From the NCBI GenBank assembly GCA_029250425.1, contig JAQXFF010000185.1:1-35277 (forward strand): a stretch of 35,277 nt of DNA, written 5' to 3'. Positions 8,305-16,789 of the stretch are shown in pieces (within the stretch, counting starts at the first letter, position 1; the number at the start of each line of letters is the position of its first letter). This stretch comes from Candidatus Thalassarchaeaceae archaeon. GTDB taxonomy: Archaea > Thermoplasmatota > Poseidoniia > Poseidoniales > Thalassarchaeaceae. Position numbers and translations under genes: made by a program. The notes below the pieces were generated by a model that searched no databases, was not told where the DNA came from, and worked only from the letters and a program-made list of their open reading frames with translations.

Positions 8305-9600
8305 GTGGATTTTGAATCACTCAACCTTTGTCAGCCTTTGTTGACCGCTCTTGATGAGATTGGATATGTCACCCCCACGCCAATTCAGGAACAAGCGATT
8401 CCGCTTCTAATTGAAGGTCGTGATATGCTTGGTTGTGCCCAAACAGGAACGGGTAAGACCGCAGCATTTTCATTGCCAATTCTTGATGCGATGGCAGAAG
8501 ACCCTTGGCCAGGAAAACGTCGAATCCGTTCATTGATGCTTTGTCCAACCCGTGAACTTGCAGCACAGATACGAGAGAATATCGATGAATATGCACGTCA
8601 CCTCGACATCCGTTCAATGGTGATGTTCGGTGGTGTTTCGCAACGCCCACAGGAGAAGCAACTTCGTCAAGGAGTTGACATTTTGATCGCAACCCCTGGC
8701 AGACTTCTAGATTTGATTGGTCAAGGCCTTGTTGATTTATCCGATGTGCAATTCCTTGTTTTGGATGAAGCAGATCGAATGCTTGACATGGGTTTCATCC
8801 GTGACATCCGCAAGATCCTTGCTTTGATTCCTGAAGAGCGTCAAAGCCTTCTCTTTTCAGCAACAATGCCCTCATCAATTGTAGAATTATCAAGAGATAT
8901 GCTTTACGAACCGGTGAAAATCGAAGTAACTCCGGAGTCAACAACCGTTGAGGCAATTGAACAATCACTGATGTTTGTGATGAAGGGTGATAAACGAGCT
9001 TTATTGACTCACATCATCCGCGATGAAAATCCAGAGAAGGTACTTGTTTTCAGTCGCACAAAGCACGGGTGTAACCGCATAGTCAAACAACTTGCTCAAG
9101 ATGAGATCGAAGCTCTTGCAATTCATGGTAACAAGAGCCAAGGTGCGAGAGAGAAAGCGCTTGGTAGGTTCCGAAATGGTACTTTGCAAGTTTTGATTGC
9201 TACTGATGTAGCAAGTCGTGGAATCGATGTATCAGATATCAGCCACGTCATCAACCTAGATCTTCCCAATGAACCCGAAGTTTACGTTCATCGAATTGGA
9301 CGTACAGGTCGTGCGGGGCAGGGCGGAATCGCCATTGCATTTTGCGATGAAAATGAAGGCGAATATCTTCGAGGTATAGAGAAAACAATTCGACAAGAAA
9401 TTCCCGTCGATGAAGATCACCCTTTCCATTCCGAGAAAGCCAGATCACGTAAGGGTGAGAAGGCGCCAAAAAAGCAGCAAAACCGTGGTCGAAGGGGCGG
9501 CGGAAGAAGGCAAAAACAAGGTGGACAGAACCGTGGGCAGAACCGTGGGCAAAACCGTGGACAGAACCGTGGCCAAAGACACCGCCGCAACCGCGATTAA
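8305..9600 (+). CDS. DEAD-box RNA helicase, RhlE-like
   Basis: An ATP-dependent RNA helicase of 431 residues with all core motifs in order: Q motif (PTPIQEQAI), Walker A AQTGTGKT near 45-52, PTRELA, TPGR, DEAD near 154-157, SAT near 185-187, the second RecA domain with VLVFSRTKHG, TDVASRGIDV, and HRIGRTGRAG. The tail is basic and Arg-Gly rich, with a short QNRG run (about 9526-9575) encoded by repeated DNA, probably for RNA binding. Length and motif wording resemble bacterial RhlE. GTG 8305 is chosen because SD GAGTGAT precedes it and MDFESLNL matches the family start; GTG 8296 directly after the icd stop is the alternative. Likely roles are rRNA assembly or mRNA turnover. Confidence 0.92.
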   Translation: MDFESLNLCQPLLTALDEIGYVTPTPIQEQAIPLLIEGRDMLGCAQTGTGKTAAFSLPILDAMAEDPWPGKRRIRSLMLCPTRELAAQIRENIDEYARHLDIRSMVMFGGVSQRPQEKQLRQGVDILIATPGRLLDLIGQGLVDLSDVQFLVLDEADRMLDMGFIRDIRKILALIPEERQSLLFSATMPSSIVELSRDMLYEPVKIEVTPESTTVEAIEQSLMFVMKGDKRALLTHIIRDENPEKVLVFSRTKHGCNRIVKQLAQDEIEALAIHGNKSQGAREKALGRFRNGTLQVLIATDVASRGIDVSDISHVINLDLPNEPEVYVHRIGRTGRAGQGGIAIAFCDENEGEYLRGIEKTIRQEIPVDEDHPFHSEKARSRKGEKAPKKQQNRGRRGGGRRQKQGGQNRGQNRGQNRGQNRGQRHRRNRD

Positions 9601-9611
9601 GTCAAAGTCGC

Positions 9612-9632
9612 TGAGTCAACTTCTTTGACTCA
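9612..9632 (+). terminator. 8-bp hairpin after the helicase gene
   Basis: The arms TGAGTCAA and TTGACTCA pair perfectly around CTTCT, 12 bases after the helicase stop and 18 bases before the methyltransferase ATG. It could act as an attenuator, a 3'-end stabiliser or a protein-binding site. No poly-T follows, so a classical intrinsic terminator is unlikely. Confidence 0.4.
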
Positions 9633-9649
9633 TTCAATAGAGTGCGTTC

Positions 9650-10330
9650 ATGGACGAGCAATTGGCTGAGGTCAGAGCCCGCCTCCTCAAACTTTCCACG
9701 GCTGCGGAAAATGATGGGGAACCGTTACGTTGGTTCGAAGAATTGTACGCGGGTGCAAAACGAGATTCGGAAGAGATTCCCTGGGCGCGAATGGAGCCCC
9801 ATCCCAAGATGGTTGAGTGGATTGCAAACCAACCGTCGGTTCAAGGTCGGGCATTGGTGGTGGGGTGTGGTCTTGGAGACGATGCAGAATGGTTAGCAGC
9901 AGCCGGCTTCAAGGTCACTGCATTTGATTTATCCCAATCATCCATCGATTGGTGTTGCGAACGTTTTCCAGAATCAACAGTCAACTATTGTGTCGCTGAT
10001 TTACTTACCCCGCCTGTTGAATGGCTCGAATCGTTTGATTTGATTGTTGAAATCCACATCCTACAGGCCATTCCCGAATCCATTCGAGATCAAGCAGCTG
10101 ATAGCCTTCACACCCTTCTTAATGACAATGGTTACTTATTTTGTATTGGCCGATTACAGGGCCTTCAAATCCCAAATGAACCGGCACCACCTTGGCCTTT
10201 GACCCAGGTGTGGTTGGAAGGCCGCTTCAATCATTTAGGGCAGGTAAATTTCACTCACTTTGTCAATGAAGACACACCAACAATTGATCGTTATATTGCT
10301 GCTTGGCGTCGAATTATGCCCATTGACTGA
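9650..10330 (+). CDS. Class I SAM-dependent methyltransferase
   Basis: The 226-residue protein has the Rossmann-like methyltransferase fold. Motif I is ALVVGCGLGDDAEWLA near residues 68-83, the acidic residue that holds the ribose of SAM is D93 in VTAFDLSQSS, and later strands are VNYCVADLL and FDLIVEIHILQAIP. The N-terminal region with WFEELYAGA and the placement of motif I recall thiopurine-methyltransferase-like small-molecule enzymes, but the substrate is unknown. The gene follows the helicase by 49 bases, with a hairpin between them, and could be co-transcribed. Its last 17 bases overlap the end of the convergent PIN-domain gene. Confidence 0.85.
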   Translation: MDEQLAEVRARLLKLSTAAENDGEPLRWFEELYAGAKRDSEEIPWARMEPHPKMVEWIANQPSVQGRALVVGCGLGDDAEWLAAAGFKVTAFDLSQSSIDWCCERFPESTVNYCVADLLTPPVEWLESFDLIVEIHILQAIPESIRDQAADSLHTLLNDNGYLFCIGRLQGLQIPNEPAPPWPLTQVWLEGRFNHLGQVNFTHFVNEDTPTIDRYIAAWRRIMPID

Positions 10331-13300
10331 GTTCGCGAGCAGTTCTAACAACACCGAATCCGAATGTTTCTTCCAAGGAACGCCTTACAATCCAGAAATC
10401 AGAATCACGCGAAGCGATAAGAATTGCACCAATGCCCTTGTGCATCGAATCAGCAAGTACAGCAGATTCTCTCATAATGTCGCGATCACCACGCTCAGGA
10501 TAGATTGCATCCTTGCCAATTTTTGTACGTTTTTTATTTGCAGCCTTCCCGTCAAGAAGTTCGAAGTAGGTTTTTCGATGACTCACCATGAATTCTATGG
10601 TTTTCTCTTCAAATGTTGAAACTACATCCTTTTGCTCAGTATCGATGATCGGTTTCCAAGTATTGTAATCCGACAACACTTGCTTGCAAATTTTTTCAAT
10701 TGCTTTCTCGGTTACTTTTTCAGTCCATTCTGCATCATTTAACCAAATACCATAGAATAGCGAGCGAACTCTTTCGAGTTTACCCATCAAGTTCTTGAAC
10801 TCATTTTCCGCAGCCTTGGGCGTCTTGAGTTCAATCATTCCTGCATTGAATTTGTAGAGGACGGTTCGATGGAACGATCCGTGTAAATTGGTTTCAATCC
10901 CCCCTTCTTCATCCAGTAACAAACCAATGCGTTCTCTTGCAGCATCTATGAGCAAGTTTGTGTCTACCAATACCAATGGTTTCAGTGTTAGATGGCGCAA
11001 TTTACGACGGGTTCGGATGGGAAGGTTGTCTTCATTTAAGCGGAAAATACCATTTTGACTTCGGAGTAAAGCCTTCATTTCATTGTTGGAAAATTGACCG
11101 GAATTCATCGCTCGTTCAAACATAATCAATCCCTGGGTTGGGTTGAGTGTTGCCGCTTCTCCAGCCACGCTTTCGACTTCTTGAACAGAAGCCCCATCAT
11201 CGAGAATATGCTGGAAACGATCCTCCAATTGACTTCGTTGGCTACGGCGATTGTTAGAAAGTCCACGCTTTGCGGCTCTAATCCGCCCTTGCCACAAGTC
11301 CTTGGGGAGGCCGTGGGCATTTGGATAAGTGAATAGCAAATCCAATTCATCAGAAGCATATGTTGTGCGTTCTCTTTCAACAAGTTCTCCATCCACATTC
11401 TCTTCGGAGATAATTTCTGTACTTGATATTCGATCTAGTAACCGTCGTCTTGCAGAATCAGGTTGCTGTCGAGCAGCATCATCACAAACATGGAGATACA
11501 ATTGGAATATTCCAGTCATCGCAGATTGCAAAGCCTGCTGATTTTCCAACATTTCCACGGCTTCAGAAAATTTCCCTGCATGAGCAAAAGCGATGAGCGC
11601 CCGTCTCGCCAACCTCACTCGGTTTTCAAAACTGAATGTAATATCCTTGCTTGCCCGACGAAGCGCCCGTCCCGCCGATAGGTGTTTGCTCGTTTTTTCC
11701 TCAATTGAAGCGAGAATAATTTGGTGCCATGATGATGATGCTGCATGCATGCGGTGCCATTCAGCAAATGCAGGAATTGCAATACTATCGTGCTCCAATA
11801 CCACTTGGCGAATCGCTTCAACAATGTTCTTTCTAGGGTTGGAACCAACCAACCCATCCAGTGTTGAGATTGCAGAATTTGTACTATCTTCTCTGTGATC
11901 TTCTAATAGACGAATTGCACGATTGAACCTCAGTTGGTCCAATACAGCTGAGAACAACCGCAACTCGACCCCACTCAACGATGAATTCTGAATCGAAGAT
12001 TGTAATTTATCTAGACGATCAGATGGGACCAACCCGTCACCGTCTTTCAGCATGGCCTGCCGACACTGATTGAATGCTCTAATCGCTTCACGATTTCCTG
12101 CCACTCTTCGTTGTATAGCATCCAAATCTGCAGGCGCCCCCTCTAGCAATTTTAGAAGGCCAATTGATGTTTCAGATAACACTCCACTAGGTTCGTTAGC
12201 CAATGCATCAATGGCTTTTGATCGAGCCTGCAGATCCCAATCGAATAATTCTTGATCTGCATCACCTGGTAGCAAATGATGAACCAGTAATGTACGGAAA
12301 GGGTGCACCGTCGCCCCATCCTCCATCTCCATCAAGATTGAACCAATACGAACAGCATCACCCGATTCGGTGAATACATCTAGAGCCAGGTCTCCAAATT
12401 GATTCCAATCTAATTCCCCTCGCCCTTGAATTTCAATGATTGCTGCAGATTGTAATTGGAGGGGCACATCGGTATTTTTCATAATCAATTCAAGACCATC
12501 TTTATCGAATCGGTGGATGTTTTCCATCACTCGTTCAATCAATGCATTGTCCCCAATGGCTTCAATCAATTTGAGGGTGTGGTGTAATTTTGAAGAGTCA
12601 ACAAGATTTAATTCCGAAATGACTTGTAATGCCGCTTCATTATTTTCTTCTCTAACGTGTGCAGCAACCAAACTCCACATCAATGCCCGTCGATCATCTC
12701 CTTCGTCCAATAATTGGACACCCTCTTGAATATCATTGGCAGATAATTTAGCGTCATCGGGAGCACTAATCCACGATTGGTGGCGCATGGCGACCGATAA
12801 TGCGTCATCTCCTTTGACCTCATTACAATTGGCCCACGTATCTAATTCACCAGAACGAAGTTGCAGTAAGGAGAGTTGATCCCTAGCAACGATTGCAACC
12901 TCCTCTCCACTTTGTAAGAGCGTATTCAAATCGTCAGTAACCCCTTCTTCATCAGCACAAATCCGAACCATCGCTCTGATTAGCAAAGCATCTCCATCCA
13001 ATTCTCCGAATGATTTTGACGGCCCTGTGAATTTACCCTTGGCTTGGAGAGATTTAGCAGTTCTTTGAATACTCAATTCAAGTTCGGCTGAAAGTGAAAA
13101 TGGTGTGGGTTTTTTTAGCCATTCTGCCAATGCTTCACGGTCAGTAGGATCAAATCTTGCTGAGAGAATCCATGTATCGGAATTCGTGGTAATTGCATCT
13201 GAAACTTCAGATTCAGGATATGATTGCATCTCAGCCAATAAGGGTGCTTCACTCCCTAATTTAGGCCAAACCGGGTGAATCCCCTCGGCACAAGAAACCC

Positions 13301-13688
13301 GCATTTTCTCTAATTCGGAATCCCATATAGGGTTCCATTTGTCTCCCAGCCGTGCTTTTTGTACCAACATGGCTGAGAGTCGATAAGCTGCTGGAGCGTG
13401 AGATGTCACCAAACCCTCCATCCCTTCAATCCAATCTTCAGTGCTTGAATTTCGCGTTCGCCTCCCACGGGATCTCATCCGCCGACTGCGATTACTCGGA
13501 GATGAATTATTATTGAATTCTTCTTTGTTTAGGGCCACAAGGAGTAACCCTTTCCATGACTTACCCAAGAGGTCCCAAGCCGCAGTATCCATGGCCTTCC
13601 GCTTCCGCTTTTCAGGGGCTTCTCCGGCCGTGACAGCAACATTGAGGCACTCGAGTAAGTAGTCTTCATCACTTGCCAGTTCAGCCAC
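10314..13688 (-). CDS. Large helical protein with C-terminal PIN-like nuclease domain
   Basis: This 1124-residue protein is mostly alpha-helical and ends in a PIN-like domain from about residue 904. The acidic metal-binding residues are visible: VDTN (D909), a glutamate in KAAENEF (about 961-963), ERGDRD (D1068, D1070) and SRDSDF (D1095, D1097), so the nuclease site looks intact. PIN domains cut RNA. The first 900 residues are poorly recognisable; amphipathic helix pairs suggest TPR- or HEAT-like repeats, with a basic Arg-Ser-rich linker near residues 65-80. No membrane helix or signal is seen. GTG 13688 is the first in-frame start, but the strong SD GGGAGGTG overlaps it, so CTG 13679, eight bases after GGAGG, may be the real start. 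An in-frame stop blocks upstream extension. Confidence 0.72.
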   Translation of the reverse strand: MAELASDEDYLLECLNVAVTAGEAPEKRKRKAMDTAAWDLLGKSWKGLLLVALNKEEFNNNSSPSNRSRRMRSRGRRTRNSSTEDWIEGMEGLVTSHAPAAYRLSAMLVQKARLGDKWNPIWDSELEKMRVSCAEGIHPVWPKLGSEAPLLAEMQSYPESEVSDAITTNSDTWILSARFDPTDREALAEWLKKPTPFSLSAELELSIQRTAKSLQAKGKFTGPSKSFGELDGDALLIRAMVRICADEEGVTDDLNTLLQSGEEVAIVARDQLSLLQLRSGELDTWANCNEVKGDDALSVAMRHQSWISAPDDAKLSANDIQEGVQLLDEGDDRRALMWSLVAAHVREENNEAALQVISELNLVDSSKLHHTLKLIEAIGDNALIERVMENIHRFDKDGLELIMKNTDVPLQLQSAAIIEIQGRGELDWNQFGDLALDVFTESGDAVRIGSILMEMEDGATVHPFRTLLVHHLLPGDADQELFDWDLQARSKAIDALANEPSGVLSETSIGLLKLLEGAPADLDAIQRRVAGNREAIRAFNQCRQAMLKDGDGLVPSDRLDKLQSSIQNSSLSGVELRLFSAVLDQLRFNRAIRLLEDHREDSTNSAISTLDGLVGSNPRKNIVEAIRQVVLEHDSIAIPAFAEWHRMHAASSSWHQIILASIEEKTSKHLSAGRALRRASKDITFSFENRVRLARRALIAFAHAGKFSEAVEMLENQQALQSAMTGIFQLYLHVCDDAARQQPDSARRRLLDRISSTEIISEENVDGELVERERTTYASDELDLLFTYPNAHGLPKDLWQGRIRAAKRGLSNNRRSQRSQLEDRFQHILDDGASVQEVESVAGEAATLNPTQGLIMFERAMNSGQFSNNEMKALLRSQNGIFRLNEDNLPIRTRRKLRHLTLKPLVLVDTNLLIDAARERIGLLLDEEGGIETNLHGSFHRTVLYKFNAGMIELKTPKAAENEFKNLMGKLERVRSLFYGIWLNDAEWTEKVTEKAIEKICKQVLSDYNTWKPIIDTEQKDVVSTFEEKTIEFMVSHRKTYFELLDGKAANKKRTKIGKDAIYPERGDRDIMRESAVLADSMHKGIGAILIASRDSDFWIVRRSLEETFGFGVVRTARELSQWA

Positions 13689-13690
13689 CT

Positions 13691-13705
13691 CCCGCCTACG
13701 GCGGG
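13691..13705 (-). promoter_or_regulatory. 6-bp GC hairpin overlapping the SD of the PIN-domain gene
   Basis: CCCGCC and GGCGGG pair around three bases. On the minus-strand transcript the GGCGGG arm runs straight into AGGTG, so the GGG of the Shine-Dalgarno sequence would be held in the stem. This could limit translation of the PIN-domain protein. The remaining 60 bases to the divergent gene show no other clear signal. Confidence 0.4.
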
Positions 13706-13768
13706 CTCAAGCCATCGTCCCACTACTATGAACGCATCGCTGAAGTGTAACTCTCTTCTCGGCCTGTC

Positions 13769-14251
13769 ATGGACGCGACCAATTTGGTCATCATTCTGCT
13801 TCATCCACTTGCTGCTTTGACAGTGATTGGTTGGATGATTCGGCAGCATCGTTGGAGACAACGAGGCCTCTTATTGAAAGGTGAAAAGAGGAAAGAAGCC
13901 GTTCAATCGCATGAAACAGATGGAGAGCGCCTGTATATTCTTGCCTGGCTTGTTGTGGTGGCGGGTTTTATTGCTAATTCTCTCTATCGAATCCGAACAG
14001 AAAACGCCACTTTACCAGGTGCACTAATGCCCAGTGGCGCAGGAGGTCTACATGCAGGCGGCGGCATTATTGGATTGATTTTGGTTACCATACTTTGGCG
14101 TAAGGGAAGGCAGACCCGTGATTTGAGAAATGCCGGAGAACCATGGGCCGCTGAAAAGCAGCGTCATGGAAGAGCATCCGATGCGATTATGATTCTAATC
14201 GGTTTACACGCATTTTTAGGATTTCTTTGGTTGATGCAATTATTGTCATGA
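13769..14251 (+). CDS. Four-helix membrane protein with histidines (DUF4079/cyt b561-like)
   Basis: The 160-residue protein has four predicted membrane helices: about 6-23, 55-73, 95-111 and 137-158. Histidines sit at the start of helix 1 (LLHPLAALTVIG, H12), at the start of helix 3 (GGLHAGGGIIGLIL, H95), near H133 and inside helix 4 (LIGLHAFLGF, H147). Such spacing recalls the small heme-binding DUF4079 or cytochrome b561-like proteins and would allow heme ligation, but this is an inference from pattern only. It stands alone between two minus-strand genes. Its stop and the stop of the convergent DHH gene together form the palindrome TCATGA. Confidence 0.7.
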   Translation: MDATNLVIILLHPLAALTVIGWMIRQHRWRQRGLLLKGEKRKEAVQSHETDGERLYILAWLVVVAGFIANSLYRIRTENATLPGALMPSGAGGLHAGGGIIGLILVTILWRKGRQTRDLRNAGEPWAAEKQRHGRASDAIMILIGLHAFLGFLWLMQLLS

Positions 14252-15226
14252 CCGATTGGCCCACATCAACATCCAGGCGTCCATGTTTCGTTCGATGTCA
14301 TTTGCATCAACACTGCGATCTTCTTTTTGTAATGATTTTGAAAGAGGTTGAATCCGACATCCACAAGCATTTGCATGGCCCCCACCGTCAATATCGAAAG
14401 CCGTCGCCAGTTGAGTTAGATCAAACAAACCACCGTTTTCATGCAGAAATGAATTACTGTAAAATGAAGCTGAAAGTGGCCATTTTTCATCATCACCATC
14501 AGAATCCAAATATCCATGCACGATCATACATGCATCACATTGGTCACCAAAGTGCGCAGTTACGAGGTAACCATTTGTTCGAATTCCTTTGTCATCTAGG
14601 CGAACAATCGCCATCCTATCAACAACGTTTGAGCATTCATCTAACATGGCTTGTAGCTGTCTAAATTCATCTTTCGCGTGACCAATTTTTTCCGCAACAA
14701 TTGGCAATTCCACCAAATCATGAGGCATCACTCCATCAACAATATGTTGCAATATTGTTTGACAGTAGATGTCATCTGTGGCATCAATGGTTCTTCCAAT
14801 CCACACAATCGGATGTTCTGAAAGGAATTCTTGACGCGAAATTTTCCCACCATCTAATTTGTCAACCATCTCCATCCAAGTGGCAATATCATCAAGGTTG
14901 ACACTTTCCTGAAATGTATTGAAACAGACGCGTGCAGCACTCAACGCATCTTCCCAAACAATATTGCAACCATCTTCCGCCGCAGCAATTTGCTGTGCAG
15001 GTGTCGGTTTGTTGGTTAGATGATGATCAATATGCAATCCACACATGGGGTGGAATGGGAGGTCGAGTACGGCTGTACCTCTTGTCATCCAATCGTCAAC
15101 TCCACCCCTTCGAACTTCGGCAGGATGACTGAATCGAACTGGAACAGCATTCCAAACTCTGCGAAGAATTGCTGCTGAGAGCAATCCGTCTAGATCTCCA
15201 TCTGTAACGATACGTTCAATGTTCAT
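14246..15226 (-). CDS. DHH-family phosphoesterase
   Basis: A 326-residue DHH/DHHA1-type phosphoesterase, a family that includes nanoRNases, pAp phosphatases and RecJ-like enzymes. Metal-binding motifs are seen in order: TDGDLDG (D9, D11, D13), LDLPFH (D55), HIDHH (65-69), and the C-terminal glycine-rich substrate loop DIDGGGHANACGCRI. The acidic DxD and DHH residues are all present, so it should be active. It is shorter than RecJ and lacks an OB-fold. ATG 15226 is chosen because the protein starts directly with the first strand there; a start at 15364 would add an unrelated cysteine-rich stretch and overlap the divergent NUDIX gene. The substrate cannot be decided. Confidence 0.85.
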   Translation of the reverse strand: MNIERIVTDGDLDGLLSAAILRRVWNAVPVRFSHPAEVRRGGVDDWMTRGTAVLDLPFHPMCGLHIDHHLTNKPTPAQQIAAAEDGCNIVWEDALSAARVCFNTFQESVNLDDIATWMEMVDKLDGGKISRQEFLSEHPIVWIGRTIDATDDIYCQTILQHIVDGVMPHDLVELPIVAEKIGHAKDEFRQLQAMLDECSNVVDRMAIVRLDDKGIRTNGYLVTAHFGDQCDACMIVHGYLDSDGDDEKWPLSASFYSNSFLHENGGLFDLTQLATAFDIDGGGHANACGCRIQPLSKSLQKEDRSVDANDIERNMDAWMLMWANRS

Positions 15227-15351
15227 CTTCGATACGTCGCCCAACAGACCCTCTCCAAGCGTTGTTCGTCTCCACACCTCGCTCTTAGCGTTGGCGACAC
15301 TACATGCTGTACATACGCAAGCAATTAGTAGACCACGCCCTTTCAGGTAAC

Positions 15352-15765
15352 ATGGAGACTTCATGCGGCGTCGTCCTCGTCAATTTCGGAAGTGTTCTGT
15401 TACTGCAATATCCGCAGGGCCATTGGGGCTTTCCAAAGGGCCATTACGAGGCCGAAGATGGTGCATATCAACGTACAGCGTTGCGTGAATTGGAAGAAGA
15501 GACTGGCATATCAGAAGTTGACATGCTAGACGATTGGCGAATGAGAACATACTACACATTCACTCGTAAAGGCCGTTCTGTGGAAAAAGAAGTATTCTGG
15601 TTCATTGGAGAAACTGAAGAGTATGAGATTACCTTGAGTCACGAGCATAGAAATTTCATGTGGCTTGAATGGGACGATGCTGAAAATCAATTGAATTTTG
15701 ATCAAAGCAAAGAGGTATTGCGCGGAGCACGTGCACAATTGAGAGCCCTAGGTCGAGAACTTTAG
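15352..15765 (+). CDS. NUDIX hydrolase, Ap4A-hydrolase-like
   Basis: The 137-residue protein matches archaeal/eukaryotic diadenosine tetraphosphate hydrolases: METSCGVVLV at the start, GHWGFPKGHYEAEDG leading into the NUDIX helix, LRELEEETGI with the metal-binding glutamates, and a late W-L-E-W strand. The NUDIX box is one residue longer than the G-x5-E-x7-R-E consensus between the glycine and the RE pair. ATG 15352 gives the family's normal N-terminus; ATG 15304 would add an unrelated stretch. It probably clears dinucleoside polyphosphates or other nucleoside diphosphate derivatives. The stop TAG interlocks with the stop TAA of the convergent adenosyltransferase gene (TTAG). Confidence 0.85.
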   Translation: METSCGVVLVNFGSVLLLQYPQGHWGFPKGHYEAEDGAYQRTALRELEEETGISEVDMLDDWRMRTYYTFTRKGRSVEKEVFWFIGETEEYEITLSHEHRNFMWLEWDDAENQLNFDQSKEVLRGARAQLRALGREL

Positions 15766-16400
15766 GCCAGATTCCTTTTGCCCAATGGGACCCAGAGAGT
15801 CTCATCTTCGCCGAGAATCATAACAACCCATCGGATCATCACAAAGAACCAATCAGAAAGACGATTCAGATATGCGATGATGACATCACGAATTGCATCC
15901 ACACCTTCTGATTCACGCAACTCCATTGCACCCCTTTCGGCACGCCGGGTGACTGTACGTGCGAGGTGCATTGTGGCGATTAAAGGTGAACCTGTTGGTA
16001 GAATGAACGATTCCAAAGGTTCCAATTTCTCCGTCCATTGATCCATATCATCACAGAGTCGATCGGCTTGTTCGTCTCCAATTACAGTCATGGCTTCAGG
16101 AACTTGGCCTGCTTGAAAAGCACATTCGCCACCAATATCGAAGAGCTCTTGTTGAACAAGAGCAATTTTTGACGCCACGGAATTTTTCACTGTTCTTACA
16201 GTAGCTCTTGCACCACCATCTTCGTGGAAACTGTTTACGCGACCCAATTCGGCTTGTACCATCCCAATCACAGCATTGAGTTCATCGATTGTGCCGTAGA
16301 AATCTACACGCGGGTTATTCTTTGAAACACGCTCACCTGAGGCAAGTGAAGTTTCACCAGTATCGCCCGTGCCAGTGTGAACCTTGGTGATGCGGACCAT
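15762..16400 (-). CDS. Cob(I)alamin adenosyltransferase, PduO type
   Basis: This enzyme transfers the 5'-deoxyadenosyl group of ATP to cob(I)alamin, making adenosylcobalamin. The 212-residue product shows the PduO/MMAB signatures: the N-terminal ATP loop TGTGDTGETSLASGERVSK, YGTIDELNAVIG near 35-46, VTRRAER near 150-156, and YLNRLSDWFF near 177-186 with the conserved Arg and Asp. The lysine often found after GD in the ATP loop is a threonine here; this position varies in the family. It supplies the cofactor for the class II reductase in this window. It is the last gene of a minus-strand group that includes a small membrane protein 41 bases upstream. Confidence 0.93.
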   Translation of the reverse strand: MVRITKVHTGTGDTGETSLASGERVSKNNPRVDFYGTIDELNAVIGMVQAELGRVNSFHEDGGARATVRTVKNSVASKIALVQQELFDIGGECAFQAGQVPEAMTVIGDEQADRLCDDMDQWTEKLEPLESFILPTGSPLIATMHLARTVTRRAERGAMELRESEGVDAIRDVIIAYLNRLSDWFFVMIRWVVMILGEDETLWVPLGKRNLA

Positions 16401-16441
16401 GATTTGGCGGAGCGGCCTCTAAACAAGGGTCTTTCGCTGCT

Positions 16442-16708
16442 TCAAACACTTTCAAAGACTCCATCATCCTCTGGTTTGATGCGTACTTTTTGCAACAATA
16501 AGAAGCCTAATGTGCCCCAAATGAATAGTTCTATCACGATGCAAACCCAATACCAATATCCAAGACTTGAGAGAATGGCATTGGCATCATACGGTTCTCC
16601 ATTGAATCCCATGTAGATTGCTTGGGATAGCAAATTTGCTCCAAACCAAACGAGAACAGCGACCCAGCTTAATCGAACACTGAGATCATTCCACCGTCCT
16701 TTTTTCAG
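16442..16708 (-). CDS. Small two-helix membrane protein, probable CTG start
   Basis: The open frame runs from a stop at 16730-16732 and codes for a two-helix protein: SWVAVLVWFGANLLSQAIY and YWYWVCIVIELFIWGTLGFL, with a short acidic C-terminus. The first ATG/GTG/TTG is TTG 16633, which would cut helix 1 in half. CTG 16706-16708 gives an 88-residue protein starting KKGRWNDLSVRLSW and is preceded by GGTGAT at normal spacing. A TATA-like box lies at 16739-16746. The alternative is a frameshift: ATG 16719 lies in another frame and stops after four codons (ATG-GTG-ATG-AAC-TGA). Function is unknown; no family recognised. Confidence 0.55.
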   Translation of the reverse strand: MKKGRWNDLSVRLSWVAVLVWFGANLLSQAIYMGFNGEPYDANAILSSLGYWYWVCIVIELFIWGTLGFLLLQKVRIKPEDDGVFESV

Positions 16709-16738
16709 TTCATCACCATGTGTAATTTGTCATCCGAG

Positions 16739-16746
16739 ATATTTAA
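16739..16746 (-). promoter_or_regulatory. Possible archaeal TATA box
   Basis: On the minus strand TTAAATAT stands about 31-38 bases before the proposed CTG start at 16708. An archaeal start site some 25 bases downstream would fall close to the GGTGAT ribosome site or the ATG at 16719, giving a very short leader. This is a pattern call in an AT-rich gap and not verified. Confidence 0.35.
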
Positions 16747-16789
16747 CATACACTAGAGCAACCCCGAATGTCCCATCATTTAGAGAGGG

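Noticed and set aside
15234..15300. Imperfect inverted repeat GTCGCC(C)AAC / GTTGGCGAC between the DHH and NUDIX genes
   Set aside because: Arms are about 50 bases apart with a bulge; too weak to call an operator.
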